A stretch of DNA of 64,000 nucleotides from Adiantum capillus-veneris (taxonomy: Eukaryota > Streptophyta > Polypodiopsida > Polypodiales > Pteridaceae). Position numbers and translations under genes: made by a program. The first letter of the stretch is position 1, and every line of letters starts with the position of its first letter. The DNA lies in contig CM043971.1 of assembly GCA_014529385.2 (NCBI GenBank), positions 31,391,209 to 31,455,208 of the forward strand, in the 5' to 3' direction. The notes beneath the pieces were generated by a model that was given only the letters and a program-made list of their open reading frames with translations, made no database searches and was not told where the DNA came from. Shown piece after piece: positions 11,607-22,632 of the stretch.

Positions 11607-13060
11607 AGTTATCCAATTTTCTCAAGGGGTTTCAAGATGTCTTTATTGACGACATCCCTTGTGAGCTACCTCCTAAACGAGGTAATGACGACCATGCAAT
11701 TGAACTTCTTCCAGGAAGTTCACCGCCTAACAAACCTCCTTATAGAGTTTCTCAAGCTCAACAAGAGGAGATTATGCGGCAAGTGCATGAGTTAATTGAG
11801 AAGGGCATGGTTAGGGCTAGCTCATCTCCATTTTGCTCACCTGTGCTATTAGTGCAAAAGAAAGACGGCACATATCGTATGTGTGTCGACTATAGAGCAC
11901 TAAATAGGATCACTATCAAGAATAGGTTTCCCGTTCCACGGGTAGAAGACCTATTTGATAAGCTACAAGGATCGACCTACTTCAGTAGGATTGACCTAAA
12001 AAGTGGCTATCATCAAATAAGGATAGTTGATCAAGACATTGTAAAGACCGCATTTCGTACTACATTTGGTCTTTACGAATACATTGTCATGCCTTTTGGC
12101 TTGACTAATGCACCAGCCACATTCAACCGCTTGATGGAGAAGCTGTTCAGGCCTCATCGAACCTTCACTGGAGTGTTCTTTGATGATATTATCATCTACT
12201 CTAATTCATTAGAGGAACACAAGCAACACCTCCAGGTAATATTTCAAGTTTTAAGAGAGAATAAACTTTATGTTAATCGAAAGAAAAGTGAATTTTTCTT
12301 GCAAGAGATTCAATATTTAGGTCACATTATCTCTCAAGATGGAATCCAAATGGATCCATCCAAGTTAGAGGTAATAAAAGGATGGCCTAAACCAAGGAAT
12401 CTTCATGAACTAAGAAGCTTTATAGGTATGTGTGCATACTATAGACGCTTCATAGAAAAGTTCTCACAAATTGCGGGACCATTACATGACCTAACAAAGA
12501 AAAATGTTAAGTATACGTGGTCTGCTAAGGAGAACAATGCTTTCGAAAAGCTTAAAGAAAAGCTTATCTCTCAACCTGTGCTTACACTACCGGATCTCTC
12601 AAAACCATTTGAGGTCCAATGTGATGCTTGTGGTGATTGCCTTGGGGCTGTTTGCTCCAAGAAGGGCACGCCATAGGCTATGAGAGTCGAAGGCTCGACC
12701 CTGTTGAGCAAGCTCTAGGCATATACGAAAAAGAACTCCTTGCAGTTCTACATGCCTTAGACTCATGGAAGAACTATTTATTGGGGACTCCTTTCATTCT
12801 GCGAACGGATCACCAAAGTCTTAAGTACTTCATGACGCAGACCAAGCTCTCCGACAAACAAATGAGGTGGGCAAATTTCCTTTCGCAATTTCATTTTCAT
12901 ATTGCTCACATTGCTGGCAAGCATAATCAAATAGCCGATGCACTCTCAAGACGACCGAGAGTGAATGCGGTTTCCATAGCAATTCACAATGATCTATCTT
13001 TAATGATAGATGAGTATGCTATTGATCCCGATTTTAGAGATGTGATTTCAGCCCTTGCAT
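11600..13060 (+). pseudogene. Element B reverse transcriptase-RNase H with a frameshift
   Basis: RT motifs in order: [15 protein letters not shown] (about 11863), the SGYHQIRI block (about 12004), [12 protein letters not shown] and the catalytic FFDDIII (Asp-Asp at 12182-12187). RNase H follows with QCDACGDCLGAV (about 12616) and RTDHQS (Asp at 12808). One T is missing in the run near 12650 compared with E, so the frame shifts between RT and RNase H. Apart from that, catalytic residues are present. Confidence 0.92.
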
Positions 13061-14454
13061 TAGGGAAGAAAGAAGAACCATTTACTTTACAAGATGGTTA
13101 TCTTCTCTATGGCAATAGACTATGCGTTACTAACTCACTACGTGAGAAAGTAATATATGAATCTCATGCTCCCCCATATGCGGGGCATAGAGGGATTCAG
13201 TCTACCCAAAAGGGAATTGAAACATATTTCTATTGGCCTACCATGAAAGTGAACATACATGAGTATGTTTCCAAATGTGTGGTATGTCAAAAGACAAAAT
13301 TTGATAGAGGGAAGCAACTTGGATTGCTTCAACCCTTGCCAATCCCTAATTCACCGTGGGAGAGCATATCCATGGATTTTATCTTTGGATTGCCTAAGTC
13401 TATCCATGGGAATACGGGAATATGGACGATAGTAGACAGGTTCAGTAAACAAGCTCATTTTATACCTGTCAAAAAGACTATCAAAGCCCATCAAATGGCA
13501 ACCCTCTTCATTTCACAAATTTTCAAGTACCATGGCTTGCCAATGTCCATAGTGTCAGATAGAGACCCTAGAATGACCAGTAATTTCTAGAAGGGTCTCT
13601 TTGAGAATTTAGGAACAAGGCTAAACTTCTCTTCGGCCTATCATCCACAAACTGATGGCCAAAGTGAAATAGCTAACCTAACTATTCTCGATCTACTAAA
13701 AGCCTATGTAACGGAAGTAGATCAAAGATCCCAATGGGAGAAGTACTTACCCTTAGTAGAGTATGCTTACAATAACACTGTACATACTTCTACAGGAAAA
13801 GCACCTTTCGAGGTAATTGAGGGAAGGTCAAAAAGTCCCTTGCTACTTAAGGTACATGGGAAGATCTTCGCTGCAGATGAGTATAGCCGAGACCTACAAG
13901 AATCTTTCCAAAAGATTAAGGATGCTATCTCTATCTCACAGCAAAGGCAAAAGGCTGCTGCTGACAAGCACAGAAGAGCCCAAGCCTTTAAAGAAAACGA
14001 TTGGGTCTTGTTAAAGTTTCCTAAGGCTCGATTAAGGCACACTACGGGCAAGAATCCTACGGGCCACCAAAAGTACTATGCTAAACTAGCAAAAAGGTAC
14101 TATGGTCCCTTCCAGATTCTTAGGCCAATCAATGAGATGGCCTATCAACTTAAGTTGCCCAATCATTGGCTCATACACAATGCTTTTCATGTGAGCCTCT
14201 TAAAGCCTTACAAAGGAGAGCCACCTCAAGAACCAACTATTGAAGACCCACCGGAGATCGAGGACCACGAGGAGGTGCTGCAGCCCGAGTCCATTCTCCG
14301 ACATGAAGACAAGGTATTAAGAGGCGGTAAGACTATCAGACGATATCTTATTAAGTTTAAGAATTATCCTTTTGAAGATGCTAGATGGGTGCAAGGCATA
14401 CAATTAAAGGATAACCTAAACCTTGTCAATGCTTACAATGTTTCCCAAGAGTAA
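13060..14454 (+). pseudogene. Element B integrase with chromodomain, one premature stop
   Basis: The HHCC zinc region starts at HAPPYAGHRG (about 13165) and ends CVVCQ. The DDE core residues are Asp in MDFIFG (13374), Asp in VSDRD (13558) and Glu in DGQSE (13666). A Trp codon is changed to TAG at 13588-13590, between the second and third catalytic residues; A keeps TGG there. The C terminus (about 14290-14420) is a chromodomain with RYLIKFKNYPFEDARW. The stop abolishes the enzyme unless read through. Confidence 0.92.
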
Positions 14455-14812
14455 GCAAATGTACAAAATGATAAAAATGAACAAAAATTTTTGTCTTATA
14501 AGACTCTCTTTTTCTTTATTTGTGCACAAAAATGAAGTAGTATGCATGCTTAGATCAAGTTTGTGGGGACGACGTCTCCCAAACACCAAAGTAGAGCTTG
14601 TCACTCTACTATGGAAGACTGATAGGACTAATGTGCAGACATGCTTGCGGCAGCCTCAGGCTCTCAAGCGCCAAATGGACTAGTCATCCATTATGGAATG
14701 ATGTCGTAGGGTAACATAGGGATCCTCTACCCGCTAAGAAAAGGACTCATGCGTATGCTTTATCTTCTCTACACCATAGTCGAGGACGACTATGATTTCA
14801 AGAGAGAGGTAA
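14455..14812 (+). other. Element B 3' noncoding region with polypurine tract
   Basis: No gene. It ends with AAGAGAGAGGTAA (14800-14812) directly before the 3' LTR, the polypurine tract. The same region is conserved in A and E. Confidence 0.8.
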
Positions 14813-16403
14813 TGTCATAATAATCAATATCTAATTCTCCTAAATGATTTTCTCATATTAAACTGATCATTTAATGTGGGGAAGTGCCAAGGGAGAAAAA
14901 GCTAGAATATTGGTTAAGTTAGCAGACCGGCCACAATAGGGATCCAAAGGAGGGAAAATAGGGATCCAAAGGGGGGGCCATCTGCAAAAGAGCCATGTGA
15001 AACAATGGGCCAAAAAGACCCTAAGGTTCAGCCCATTAAGACTTCCAAAATGCTAAGGTTCCAAAATTCAAAGGTTGTGTCCAAAGGTCAAACCCTAGGG
15101 AAAATTGGATGCTTAGTGTGTGCCCTAAAAGTCTTTGCATATCCCTACATGGGAGGGGGCGAGCCCCAAAGCTAGGGGATGAGAGAGAAAGCCACACACA
15201 CACACACAGGCTCCCTTTACACAAAGGGAATGAGGGACACATGTCAGCTCCCTAGGCCAGATGCCCACAAGGTGTGCCCAATTCCTATTGGAAGACCCTT
15301 GAAGTGGACCAATGAGAATTAAGCTAGAGTAAATCTAGTTTAATTAATTTAAAAACATTTAATAAAAGAAACCAATAAGAATTAAGTGTCCTAGAAGACT
15401 ATTGGGCAGTCTCCCAAGGGGTCCAATGAGCATTCAGGAGCCCCATGGCTTGCCTGATTCCTATTGGCCAGGAGGCAAAGGGGTCCAATGAGAGTTTAGT
15501 TTAATTATTTAATTACCTAAAGCTCTCACAAAAGGGGAAAGGGGGACACATGTCAGAAGGCTATCACTTATGCTGCTTAATCCCTATTGGCTTGACCTGG
15601 GGAGGTCCAATGAGGCAAAAGCAAGACTTACTTAGCAGCTAGGGCTCGCCCAAGAGAGGGGGGGGGCTGATTTTTGCTTGGCATTGACACACACACTCTC
15701 ACACTTGACCATGTGTGAAGGGAAAATACTCTATCTCCTCCCAAGCTTTAATGGAGAGCTCATCACCTACTCCAAGCTTGTGAGATAGAAGCCTACATCA
15801 ACACTCTCTTGGCATGTGGATGCAAATCCAACCAAGAGCCAAGCTTCAATGCATGCTCATCTTCTCTACCAAGCTAATTACTAAGCTAAGCTATGCTAAT
15901 ATGAGTGATTATGTGAGGAGATGTACTTCTTTCTCGTAAGATACTTCTTTTTCCTCTCAATCTACTCTCATACCCTGCTAGCTCTCACCATCTTCGAAGG
16001 TGTGTGAGGTCTTGGGTCTGAGAACGGGGATAATTCAAGTTGTGTTTGATTAAGTGTTTTGCTTGGTGTATGAAGCTTCCATCTTCATTGCACTAGCTAG
16101 TCTTGAAGGAACACAAAGAATTGTATTGTACAATGTCTCTCTTGATGGGAGAAACCATAATACAAAGCCTTTTGGAGGGGGGACCGGCTCCATGCAAATC
16201 CGGTCCTCAACTGTTGTCAATAGCTTAATTGCTCTCTCTTTTGAAAGTATTGTCGATGCTATCTAACTAGGTGTTATGCTTTTTGTTGCTCTCTCCACCC
16301 AAGCACTCTTGTAATTCTCATTAGGAATCAACTCTAATGAAATGCCCACTATGTTCATGCTAAATTCCGCTACACAAAAGATTTTAGGCCATTAAATGTT
16401 ACA
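14813..16403 (+). repeat. Element B 3' LTR
   Basis: 1591 bp, nearly identical to 7494-9086, ending TGTTACA at 16403 and followed by the target duplication TATTC. Confidence 0.95.
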
Positions 16404-16560
16404 TATTCTCTTCTTCTCTCTCGCTCGCTATCTCTCTATATTCGTGTACAACTTCTATTTTGTGCTTGTGGATCTGCCAGGTATGCAATATTTATCGTTT
16501 ATGGTCTGTAGTGCACGATTCTCGATATTTTGCAGGGTTCTCCACGCTCTGATTGTAGCA
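16404..16560 (+). mobile_element. Element C: 5' LTR, second part
   Basis: Continues element C's LTR after the B insertion (the first 5 bases are the duplicated TATTC). It ends TTGTAGCA at 16560, and one base later TGGTATCAGAGC (16562-16573) forms an initiator tRNA-Met PBS. Confidence 0.75.
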
Positions 16561-16561
16561 G

Positions 16562-18005
16562 TGGTATCAGAGCGGAAGGGTTGTTCTTGGGATGTTGTTC
16601 ATCATATCAACAAAGGCCTTCGATGTGCAGCAGAATATGAACGGTTCATTCTATTTTTTTTCCTTTTGTTTATTTTTATTTTTGCTGAAAATATTAGGAG
16701 AGAGGTCTTGTTATTGAGAAATATTAATGTAAGTATTGCGTAGTCAGTGCATGTATTTTTCCTTAATTATGTATTTATACCTTGAATTAGTTGACTAAAT
16801 TTAAGACGCGAATTTAAACCTGCTTAGCTTAATCCACAATATGCATAAGAGATTATATATTAAGTGTGTGCTTTGGATATAATTATATAATACGAGCAAG
16901 TATATACATACATATATATAGTAGGATAAATATGGAAAAATAGCACTCCGAGAACGAAAGAAGGAACCGAAATGAACAGAAAAGAGAATTTTCACATCGC
17001 AATCTCATATTCAAGAGGGTCGACCTTCGGGCATCTGCTAAAGGCTCGCCATCATCATGGCGCCTCCTCTGCAACCAAAGAGTTTTATTTCTACTCCTTC
17101 ATTTTCTTCTCCGGGTGACTTTCTGCTTACTCCATCGTGGAATGCCCGCTCACTGACTATGGAAAAATCCCTAACATAAACCCAGGGGTTGCCTGCACAA
17201 CCCACCCACAAGCCGCCCTCGAGCTCCTATGGCTTGTATCATGCACTACCGGCTGCCTAGTGTAACTCGTTCTCCATATCACGAGCACCGGCCTGAGCCA
17301 TTCGGCTTCCACCCCTTCCCCAAACCCTCTACCCCTCGCATGCCAACCGATCAACAAGTACCAACTTGAACAACTCCACTCGAAGGACACCATGCAGCAA
17401 TCGCCACTCGATTGCATGGGCAGGGCCAAATTTCAGTAGCATTGCTAGTAGCCGACGCACGACCAAAATAAATAAAGAATATATTTTTTTAAAAAAAAGC
17501 GGAAGCTCAATCATTGCATGGCTGCGCCGTCAAGCAGCCAGTTTTCCACCATGCATAGGCTGCCATGCAGCGAGTTTCTGCGCTCCTCAGTCCCACGACC
17601 AAGCTCTTGTCCGTTTGGTCTTTTTGACCTACTCAACTGCAGTTATCCCTTCCCATGCACCAAACACAAACCTCACCATCGTTGATGGCACATGCTTTCC
17701 AGCTTGTAGTGGTAGGTTTATACAACCACCTCGCCTATGCAAGCAGACCCCTCACAGCACTACCAGTGTAAGGTCAACTTCACTTACCCCCTCTCCAAAC
17801 CATGTCTCCCAGAGATGCGCAGGCCGCCATGCAACTCACTCTTGCACCATCAATACCCACCGAGGGCACTGTAGTATCATCATGCATCGTAGTAGCCAGC
17901 CGTCTTTCTCTCTTTGACCTACTGGAACCCCCACACACATAGTAACAACCATACTCACACGCTTCTGGCTGCATGGTGTACCTCTCTCTCACTCTCTCTC
18001 TCTCT

Positions 18006-18094
<89 letters not shown>

Positions 18095-18614
18095 CAACAA
18101 CCCGCTTGCCATGCATGGCACCCTCTTTCTCTCTTTCTCTCTCTCCCCCTCAGTCGCCACTCCACACACCACCAGTGGTTTGTGGCGCACAACACAGCCG
18201 CCCACTATCCATCCAAACCCCCCATGCCCTGTGATCTTGGCGCCATCTTTGACTTCCAATGAAAACGCGGGTGCTCATGTACTACCAGTCATACTCCCTT
18301 CGAACTAACTGTAGCCTACCCGGCTCTCAATTCGCTGACACTATTTTCATCATGCATTATTTGCATCATGTAGAAGTCACAAACCACCAAACTCCACCTG
18401 TTTCGGCATACTGGCACCGCGCGCCCTCCCCAACCACCTACTCTAGCTGCAGGGCGTCCACTACTACATGGCGACCTTAGTGCTGCCTTCTCTGCCTTCT
18501 TTCTGTCTTCTCTTCCTTATTCATTACACACATGCACACCTTCCATTTAGAATGAGCCCACACCGTGCAGAAGGCGGCTGCCTATGCTATCAACCCTCTA
18601 TCTCGTCTGTGCCG
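16562..18614 (+). mobile_element. Element C internal region, truncated, no coding recognised
   Basis: Begins with the PBS at 16562-16573. About 2 kb follow without any gag or pol motif: an AT-rich part to about 16950, then a C-rich part with many CATGCA-like words and a long (CT)n run. It ends in A's 5' LTR, without C's own 3' LTR. It may be a long leader of a non-autonomous element or may hold other unrecognised insertions. Confidence 0.5.
18008..18089. repeat. (CT)n microsatellite
   Basis: About 80 bases of CT after an interrupted start at 17981. The long Leu-Ser and Arg-Glu frames across it are artefacts of the repeat. Confidence 0.95.
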
Positions 18615-18615
18615 A

Positions 18616-19808
18616 ACAACATTTTAATGGCCTAATAACTTATGTGTAGCGGAAATTAGCATGAACATAGTAGGCATTTCATTAGAATGGATTCCTAATG
18701 AGAATTACAAGAGTGTTTGGGTGGAGAGAGCAACAAAAATCATAACACCTAGTTAGATAGCATCAACAATACTTTCAAAAGAGAGAGAAATTAAGCTATT
18801 GACAACAGTTGAGGACCGGATTTGCATGGAGCCGGTCCCCCCTCCAAAAGGCTTTGTATTATGGTTTCTCCCATCAAGAGAGACATTGTACAATACAATT
18901 CTTTGTGTTCCTTCAAGACTAGCTAGTGCAATGAAGATGAAAGCTTCATGCACTAAGCAAAACACTTAGTAAACAAAACTTTAATTATCCCCGTTCTCAG
19001 ACCCAAGACCTCACACACCTTCGAAGATGGTGAGAGCTAGTAGGGTATGAGAGTAGATTGAGAGGAAGAAGGAGTATCTTACGAGAAAGATGTACATCTC
19101 CTCACATAATCACTCATATTAGCATAGCTTTAGCTTAGTAATTAGCTTGGTAGAGGAGATGAGCATGCATTGAAGCTTGGCTCTTGGTTGGATTTTCATC
19201 CACAAGCCAAGAGTGTGTCGATGTAGGCTTCTATCTCACAAGCTTGGAGTAGGTGATGAGCTCTCCATTAAAGCTTGGGAAGAGATAGTCTTCTCTTTCT
19301 TCACACATGAGATTGTGTGAGTGTGTGTGTGATAATGCCTTGCAAAAATCAGCCCCCTCTCTCTCTTGGGCGAGCCCTCTTGCTATTTGCTCTTGCAGGC
19401 TCCCTATTGGACCTCCCCAAGTCATGCCAATGGCTATTAAGCAGCATAAGTGATAGCTTTCTGACATGTGTCCCCCTTTCCCCTTTTGTGAGAGCTTTAG
19501 GTAATTTAATAATTAAACTAAACTCTCATTGGACCCCTTTGCCTCCTGGACAATAGGAATCAGGCAAGCCATTGGGCTCTTGAATGCTCATTGGACCCCT
19601 TGGGAGACTGTCCAATAGTCTTCTAGGAGACTTAATTCTCATTGGTTCTTTTTATTAAGTGTTTTAAAATTAATTAGGATAAATTTACTCTAGCCTATTT
19701 CTCATTGGTCCACTTCAAGGGTCATCCAATAGCAATTGGGCACACCTTGTGGGCATCTGGGCTAGGGAGCTGACATGTGTCCCTAATTCCCTTTGTGTAA
19801 AGGGAGCC

Positions 19809-19853
<45 letters not shown>

Positions 19854-20231
19854 CTTTCTTTCTCATCCCCTAGAAGAAGGGCTCGCCCCTTCCCATGTAG
19901 GGATATGCAAAGACTTTTTAGTTACACACAAAGCATCCAATTTCCCCTAGGGTTGACGTTTGGACACAACCTTTGAATTTTGGAACCTTAGCATTTTGGA
20001 AGTCTTAATGGGATGAACCTTAGGGTCTTTTTAGCCCATTGTTGCACATGGATCTTTTGCAGATGGCCCCCCCTTTGGATCCCTATTTTCCCTCCTTTGG
20101 ATCCCTACTATGGCCGGTCTGCTAGCTTAACCAATATTCTAGCTTTTTCTCCCCTGGCACTTCCCCACATTAAATGATCAGTTTAATATGAGAAAATCAT
20201 TTAGGAGAATTAGATATTGATTATTATGACA
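18616..20231 (-). repeat. Element A 5' LTR, lacking its outermost bases
   Basis: Matches 1113-2705 over its whole length, but the terminal TGT expected at the left is replaced by AAC and no PBS lies to the left. The right end TTATGACA is followed by CTTCC, the duplication shared with 1108-1112. Its GT tract (about 19807-19852) is expanded relative to the partner. Confidence 0.9.
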
Positions 20232-20476
20232 CTTCCACTTTTGGTTGAGCCGTGTCTTTAGGTCCTCATCAAACAAACTCTGGTATCTTACAAAATACGC
20301 TTTAAAACCAAAGTCTTCTATGCATAACTAGTTACTTCTTGGAGAATGTTGCTTTCTTAGGTGTTCCTTCAACTATTCCGGCATGTGTACAACATTTACA
20401 AGACAAGCATGAGTAAGATTGATTTTTTTCTGGATCTCCTCTTGAGTCATCCAAGATCCTGAGAATAAGAGATCAT
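20232..20476 (-). pseudogene. LINE remnant, middle piece
   Basis: Lies between the A and D insertions. On the minus strand one frame reads WMTQEEIQKKINLTHACL and later KAYFVRYQSLFDEDLKTRL, coding-like and fitting the linker between RT and zinc-binding domain in plant LINEs. It is joined to 25645 by removing D (duplication ATCAT) and to 1107 by removing A. Confidence 0.5.
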
Positions 20477-20702
20477 TGTTGGAATTAGGGTTGCAAGAAA
20501 ATGCACACAGCTTGGAGAAGATGAAGGAATCTCAAGGCACACAATAGAGAGTGTATTGCCTAGTGTGCAATGGAAAGATAGATAGCCCTAGTGTGATGGG
20601 CGTATATACAATGCACGGGGAAAAAGCCTCCTAAAGAGGGGAAAAATGCCCCGGCGGTCCTAGTGTGTTCACACACATCACTACCACATGTATATGGTAA
20701 CA
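20477..20702 (-). repeat. Element D 3' LTR
   Basis: 226 bp, ends TGTT and AACA. The purine-rich CGAGGGGGATA of the minus strand (20703-20713) beside it is the polypurine tract. Confidence 0.92.
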
Positions 20703-20776
20703 TATCCCCCTCGAGTGATGCAATGAACGAGAGCTGGCACGTCAATAAAGGGAAATGCCATGCCCTGAGGACATGA

Positions 20777-21367
20777 TCAGTCCACAAAGGGGAGTAAGCG
20801 CAAAGCTTTGCAGAAAGCTTCGAGCTTCTCACAAGACAATGCCTTTGTGAAAAGATCTGCAAGGTTGTCCTGTGTTGGCACATAAGCCAAGCTGATCTCT
20901 CTTGCTGAGAGCCTCTCCCTGAGATAGTGGTAATGCACCTCAATGTGCTTTGTGCGAGCATGAAAAAATGGGTTCCTCCTCGCAACTTCCAATGCGCTCT
21001 GACTGTCAGCGTAGATAGTGTTGGCAGTGTCCTGTCCAACACCCAAATCAGCCATAAGGCGTCTGAGCCATACACACTCAACCGTAGCTGTGAAGACTGC
21101 CCTGTACTCAACCTCACAACTCGAAGTGGCCACAGTAGGTTGCTTCTTGCTCAACCATGATATACATGAACTGCCACACATGAAACAAAAACCACTTGTG
21201 GACACTCTCGTGTCAAAACAACCAGCCCAATCTGAGTCCAAAAAAGCATGTAAATCTGGCGGCAACGATCCCCTCTTGGGATAAAACAAGCCAAGATGTA
21301 AAGTGCCACTAAGGTAGCGGAAAATCCTCTTGACAGCCTGCCAATGCTTAGACCCTGGGCTATGCAT
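20777..21367 (-). pseudogene. Element D RNase H
   Basis: About 196 codons open. Typical copia RNase H blocks are present: FLDSDWAGC near the start, SSCEVEYRA in the middle, YADSQSAL and VPTQDNLADLFTKAL near the end. It degrades RNA in the RNA-DNA hybrid. A stop and frame change near 21390 separate it from RT. Confidence 0.9.
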
Positions 21368-21394
21368 AAATTTGTTGATCTGTGAGACTGCAAA

Positions 21395-22617
21395 CTAAAT
21401 ATCTGGCCTCATGTTGCATACATAAATGAGGCATCCAACAGCAGTTTGGTAAAGAGTGACATTTGCAGGATCACCAGCATCATGAAGACTCAATTTCAAA
21501 CCTGTTTCCATGGGAGTGGCAATAGGTTTGCAATCCTCAAGTCCAAACTTACATAGCAATGTCTCAATGTAACTTTTCTGACACAAGGCAATACAACCAT
21601 CACACTGCTTAAACTGTATACCCAAATAATGATGCAACAGCCCCAAATCTTTCATCTTGAAAGTAGCAGTCAAATCAACCTTAAATTCAGAAATGTCTCT
21701 CATTTGGTCCAGTGATCAACAAATCATCTACATAAAGAACCACAATGAGAAGTACATCACCCTCACGATTTACATACAATGTGCTTTCTGTTGGACTGTT
21801 ATGAAAGCCTTGTTTGACCAAATGAGTGTCACCTTTCTCATACCAAGCACGAGGAGATTGCTTCAACCCATACAAAGCCTTCTTACATCTGCACAGTTTG
21901 TCCTCTTGTCCTTTCTTGACAAAACCACGAGGCTTCGTTACATAAACTTCCTCAAATATGTCACCATTCAAGAAAGAAGTAACAATGTTTGATTGATGTA
22001 CATCCCAACCAAAATGAGCTGCCAATGCACATAGAAAACTCACAATAGCCATACGACAAGTGGGAGAAAAAGTCTTTTCATAATATATGCCTTTTTGTTG
22101 TGCATAACCCTTTGCAACAAGTCGAGCGTTATGGCGATCAATCTCACCATCCGGCTTGCGTTTCAACTTTTAAACCCACTTCGTACCAATGGCCTTTTTG
22201 CCAGGAGGCAAATCACATAAAGTCCATGTTTCATTTTCTATAAGTGCATCATATTCTGATTGCATGGCAGCCATCCAATTTTCTAAATTCTGTGCTTCAT
22301 CAAAAGACAGAGGTTCCTTAACATCATGTAATCTAGACATAGCCAAACATAACAATCTGATGCATAAGATGCATGGTGAGATCTTGAACGAGTACACTAG
22401 ACAAAGGTGCATCCAATTTACTGTCACGTAATGTATGCACCAGCCATTTTGGCATACCTCTAGCCTGCTCATTTTCAGCCCTTTCCTCATCAAGTACATC
22501 ATGTACATCTGCATCAGTAATAGGCTGATCTGTAACATTTTCAGAAACCCCCATAGGCTGTACATTTTCCTCATTGGAGTTTACATTCATATTTCCACCA
22601 CTAAAAAGAGGCAACAA
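21395..22617 (-). pseudogene. Element D reverse transcriptase, broken
   Basis: RT pieces in order: the linker with KEPLSFDEAQNLENW and ALIENETWTLCDLP (about 22330-22200), HNARLVAKGYAQQKG (about 22130), CKKALYGLKQSPRAWYE, and the catalytic YVDDLLI (YVDD codons at 21723-21734). The frame is interrupted near 22168 (stop), near 21700 (shift after the YVDD block) and near 22400. All expected blocks are present and in order. Confidence 0.9.
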
Positions 22618-22632
22618 AGTGTCATAAATGTC

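Larger units (their letters stand above)
7494..16403 (+). mobile_element. Element B: near-complete Ty3/gypsy chromovirus
   Basis: An 8.9-kb element with both LTRs, a PBS, gag, PR, RT, RNase H, integrase, chromodomain and a polypurine tract, flanked by the perfect 5-bp duplication TATTC (7489-7493 and 16404-16408). The LTRs differ by about three substitutions and one CA unit, so the insertion is very recent. Domain order PR-RT-RH-INT with a C-terminal chromodomain places it in the chromoviruses. Despite its youth, pol is not intact: two stop codons and two frameshifts are visible. It is nested in element C's LTR, which is nested in element A of the same family. Confidence 0.95.
1113..20231 (-). 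mobile_element. Element A: Ty3/gypsy chromovirus, interrupted
   Basis: Both LTRs survive: the 3' LTR at 1113-2705 and the 5' LTR at about 18616-20231. They are flanked by the same 5-bp duplication CTTCC (1108-1112 and 20232-20236), which proves that the two distant LTRs are ends of one insertion. The internal region runs from 2706 to 7158 and carries gag, PR, RT, RNase H, integrase and chromodomain on the minus strand. At 7158 it is cut inside gag by element C, which itself contains element B. The gag start, the PBS and the first bases of the 5' LTR are missing, so a deletion has joined the inside of C to the A LTR near 18615. LTR divergence looks like 1-2 percent by eye. All reading frames are damaged. 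Confidence 0.9.

Noticed and set aside
17780-18308. Long frames across the CT tract
   Set aside because: They consist of Leu-Ser or Arg-Glu repeats created by the microsatellite. The same holds at 34457-34847, 45735-46062 and 57248-57590.
18616-20231. Solo LTR independent of A
   Set aside because: The CTTCC flank matches the far end of A exactly, so it is better explained as A's own 5' LTR.
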